A stretch of 64,000 bases of DNA from Cloeon dipterum (Eukaryota; Arthropoda; Insecta; Ephemeroptera; Baetidae): positions 33,344,844-33,408,843 of the forward strand of contig NC_088787.1 in NCBI RefSeq assembly GCF_949628265.1, given 5' to 3'. The translations under genes were made by a program, and so were the position numbers. The notes under the pieces are model-generated. The model was not told the origin of the DNA. It made no database searches and saw only the letters and a list, made by a program, of their open reading frames with translations. Positions within the stretch are counted from its first letter, which is position 1; every line of letters starts with the position of its first letter. Shown here piece by piece: positions 60,801-64,000 of this stretch.

Positions 60801-63095
60801 CTCATCTCAAGCCTCATTTTTTTTTATTTTACTTATAACGTTTATTAATTCAAAATCTTTTAACTTGAATTTCTACCATTTTCTGGGCGTTGAGGCAAAA
60901 AACCTCCAGTGGCTCAGCAATTTTTGTATTACGATTTCTCAAATTTCCTAAGGAAAAATACTGCAAATAATTAATTTCAACTTATACCAGTATAAATAAT
61001 AATCCACACTTTGTGTTTATTTATTCTTACTCAGTGAAATTAGTAATTATTTTAGCCCTTGCCATTCCATCATAGATCACACCATCCGCGTTTGTTCGCC
61101 AATTTGATATTTGCTTCCATTACAATTCCAGAGTAATTACTGCCTCGTTATCCGAGATGAAAGTGTAATCCATCAGTATGATCCAGCGAGTGGGTGTATC
61201 TAATTGAAAAGCTGCATCAGTGGCATAAATTCACATCCAATTAAATTTCGCGCCCACCATCAAAAGAAACAAGTTGCAATTTGCAGCTGATGAGGCAGTG
61301 TGTAAATTAATTGCCGTATCATCAGCCGTTGAATTATCGTTATTACACGAGAACGGGGCAACATTTGATCAAATTTTGCGTTGGCTCGTTCGAGTTTCTC
61401 TCACATCGAGCCGGACGACACACCCAACTCGATGAAATTCTGCGCCGCCTGGTAATTACATGCTTCGCGCAGTAAAAGTTTTCATGTTTGCCCTCCGCGC
61501 TGTACGTGATAATAACGAAAGTTCTGCAGAGACAATGAGTTGCAGCCAAGGTTGTGGTTTAGGCAATTATTGTCTGACCTGCTGATATAAAAGAAAAAAT
61601 GAATTATTATTATGCTCGTACGGATGTAAATTTATTTCATGGGTTGGGCAGAACGATTTTATTTGGTTGCGTTCCATTTGCTCGAGGGAATTTAAGTTGA
61701 GTCGAGATATTTTAAAGTTAGGTGTTCCTTACGTGAAATCATCAAAAAATTAAATTATCATCAATTTTCCCTAAATAACCTGATTATTTGTTAGATAAAC
61801 CTAAAAAATTCAAATGATTATAGTTTCTGACCACGCAGACTAAGAGAAATAAAAATTATAATTTAAAATTGCGATAAAATAAATCCACTTCACAGTAGCA
61901 ACCCTCTTAGGTCAAAGAAACTAATTCTAGAAATGTGTTTTGCTGTACACTTAAAGCATAACTTCCAAGAAATATAGGAAAAAAGAGAAAAAGTTATGAA
62001 TATATTTTTAAAACGCGAAATTCATTGAAGCTATAGGAATCCCATACCATTCATAAAAATTTTTTAATAATAAAAAGTTCTCTTACATTGCAGTGCAATA
62101 TCAACAATTTTCAATCTAGCCCAAGGGCTGCATATAAAATGGCCAAAGTGTAATTGGAATGTGCAATTTTCGCACAGTTGATGTTGAAAACGCGATTTCC
62201 AATCTGCGCGGCTGGTGATTGCACGCTAATTTCACGTTCAAAATTTAATGTGCAATTTCGGCGGTTGACCACAGCTCGCAGCGATCAAAAGGCGCAGCTG
62301 GCAAAGTGGATCAGCGTGATCGGAGCCGCAGATAATTCAAATCCGAATTGGCCGAGTGTTCGGCAATGGCCGCGCGTTGAAAGGCAAAAAGAGTCGAGTC
62401 TTTTTTGGGCAAATTGCACGTAACGAGATGCGCGCACGTGTGACAAAAGAATTTCGGCCTCACAAAGGCCCTTTCAGCCTTCTTTTTTGATAAACCAAAT
62501 ATCCCGCGTCTGTTACGTGATTATTTGCCCAAGCTAATACGGAGAATGGGCTTCGTGACAGGCCACCGTTAATCACGCCGCATCCACACAAAGAATCTAA
62601 TTACGCCGAGCGGCGAAGTAACCCGATCGCGGGCACATTATTATTTACTATTGCCCGTGGTTTTCATGCACGAGAGTGCACTTGCCTGACTGAAGGTCGT
62701 GCTATGTCAGCGGAATTACTGTGCATTAGAGTAATCACTCCTGAATGCGCGTGAGCTACTCTAGGAATGCATATTTGCAATTGGTTTTAAATGCTTTCGC
62801 TGCTGAATCAGTTGATTGAGAAATTTTCACCCTCGGTGAAACGTAATTCTTTGATGATTGGAAATAGAGCGGATTTTTATGGATTGGTTTCTGTGCATTA
62901 ATTTTGCAAATTAAAAATGTAAGAGGAAAACAAAATAAATACTGTAGATCACTGGATTTTTGTTTTAAATAAAAAATATAAAAACATTTTCATTTCTAAT
63001 TCAGCTGGAGGGATGTGTTATAAAAACACAAAATTTTTTTAGAATGCAGTGCGCCCTTCCCGGTCCTCCGGTCCTCGGACAGGGATAAAAAGAGC

Positions 63096-63115
63096 AAAAA
63101 AAAAAAAAAAAAAAA
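63096..63115 (+). repeat. Poly(A) tract
   Basis: Twenty A in a row follow a short GC-richer stretch (CCTTCCCGGTCCTCCGG). This could be a retroposed tail, but no SINE body with A and B boxes was recognised. Confidence 0.7.
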
Positions 63116-64000
63116 GACAAAAGGGATTTTCAAGGTTTGTTCTAAATCCACCCTTTCATATAGGCCAATTTTTAGTTTTATAAATATGTTTAATGTGTTT
63201 CTCAACATATTACACTATCAAATGTTTTTTTTTCATTATTTATTCTGGATAGGGGCGGTGGTTATAGTTGCTTAGCATGATCTGCAATAATTTCAATTTT
63301 GAATAAAATAAATTGAAATTTTTCAGTGAACCAGCACCACAGATATATTTCTTACGGAACTAAACAGCGGTTAAAATGACATTAAACCTCCAATTAATTA
63401 CGTTTATTTTTTCAAACAAACATTTTCCAATGTTTAAAAAAGCTATAAAATCAATAGCCTCTGCTCCTGAATGATTAACTTCAACTCGATAGCTTTCAAT
63501 TCAGAATTAAATTCTATTGGTAATATTGAAATCAGTTCAGTGGAAAACGATAATTATTCAGCTCAGACCTTCAACTCGACAGATTCAACGGCCTCTGGAG
63601 TCGATCAAGGCTTTGAAATTCAAATTCGATCTCAACTGTGCCGAGCCAATCAACCCCCTATAGGTAAACACTTCATTACGATTCGCTATTTTTGCTACGC
63701 TCGGCGAGAACAAGTCACTTCTTCAGCAGCTGCATGTGCGAGGTCGCATCGTTGTAATTGTGCCCTTTGTAATTTAAACATCTCGTTTGTCGGCGTGATT
63801 GATGAGGCTCGTTACGCGAATCAGATCTGCGTTTGTCTTACGCGCATTTAAATTTAATCCAGATGGTATCGGGCGCGCGCGAGTCCAATTAATAAAGGGA
63901 CCGGCGACAAGCGCTACACATTTATTTTGTCCCGCGGCTTTTCTTTTTATCCGGCTAAACGACTCTCGGCCGCGTTTAATTAATGATGATGTCGTTTTAA

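Larger units (their letters stand above)
54041..64000. other. Gene desert, likely long intron or regulatory DNA
   Basis: No exon on either strand could be supported over 10 kb. The stretch alternates AT-rich segments with GC-richer islands. It has many TAATTA/ATTAAT cores, for example 59409-59495 and 60430-60456, and a perfect 10-bp inverted repeat around TAATTG at 57874-57897. That texture fits developmental enhancers but proves nothing. A 20-A tract lies at 63096-63115. The 63471-63851 open frame is low in information and unrecognised. Confidence 0.4.

Noticed and set aside
1-64000. CRISPR arrays, rRNA, bacterial-type operons, retroviral or Polinton-type elements
   Set aside because: No spaced direct repeats, no rRNA segments, no polycistronic layout, and no capsid, integrase or LTR signature was noticed.

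Overview
The window looks like nuclear DNA of an insect. It is AT-rich, its genes are split by many short introns (often 50-300 bp) with GT-AG borders, and it carries an arthropod-type TRPA channel. The order cannot be fixed from sequence alone. I rebuilt every gene model by hand from reading frame, splice sites and phase. In each multi-exon model called with high confidence the summed coding length is an exact multiple of three.

Left part (1-20.5 kb). The first 8.1 kb shows no gene I can support. At 8.16-10.48 kb and 14.49-16.23 kb, two tandem plus-strand paralogues encode single-pass type II membrane proteins. Both end in the same unusual cysteine cluster (C-x5-C-x3-CC-x2-CC-x(9-12)-C-x4-C) and share an intron-phase plan. 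I do not recognise this family, and it is the best candidate here for something undescribed. From 17 to 20.4 kb the DNA is repeat-rich: a decayed LINE reverse-transcriptase end on the minus strand and a roughly 0.86 kb foldback element.

Middle part (20.5-42.3 kb). A compact block of housekeeping genes all lies on the minus strand: a USP1-like deubiquitinase, VPS53 (GARP/EARP tethering complex), phosphatidylinositol synthase (CDIPT/Pis), the centriole protein CENPJ/Sas-4, and a painless-like TRPA channel. A tRNA-Pro(CGG) sits on the plus strand between the first two. A near-perfect hairpin MITE with an 8-bp target duplication lies upstream of Sas-4.

Right part (42.3-64 kb). Three small genes for probable or possible secreted proteins lie at 43.7-49.3 kb. 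One orphan exon at 52.1 kb looks coding, and a GC-rich patch near 54.0 kb ends in a strong splice donor. The last 10 kb has no recognisable exon; it is AT-rich with many TAATTA-type cores, as expected of a long intron or regulatory desert.

The genes are not an operon and share no single pathway. The co-orientation of the central block is positional only. No CRISPR array, rRNA, retroviral or Polinton-type element was seen.
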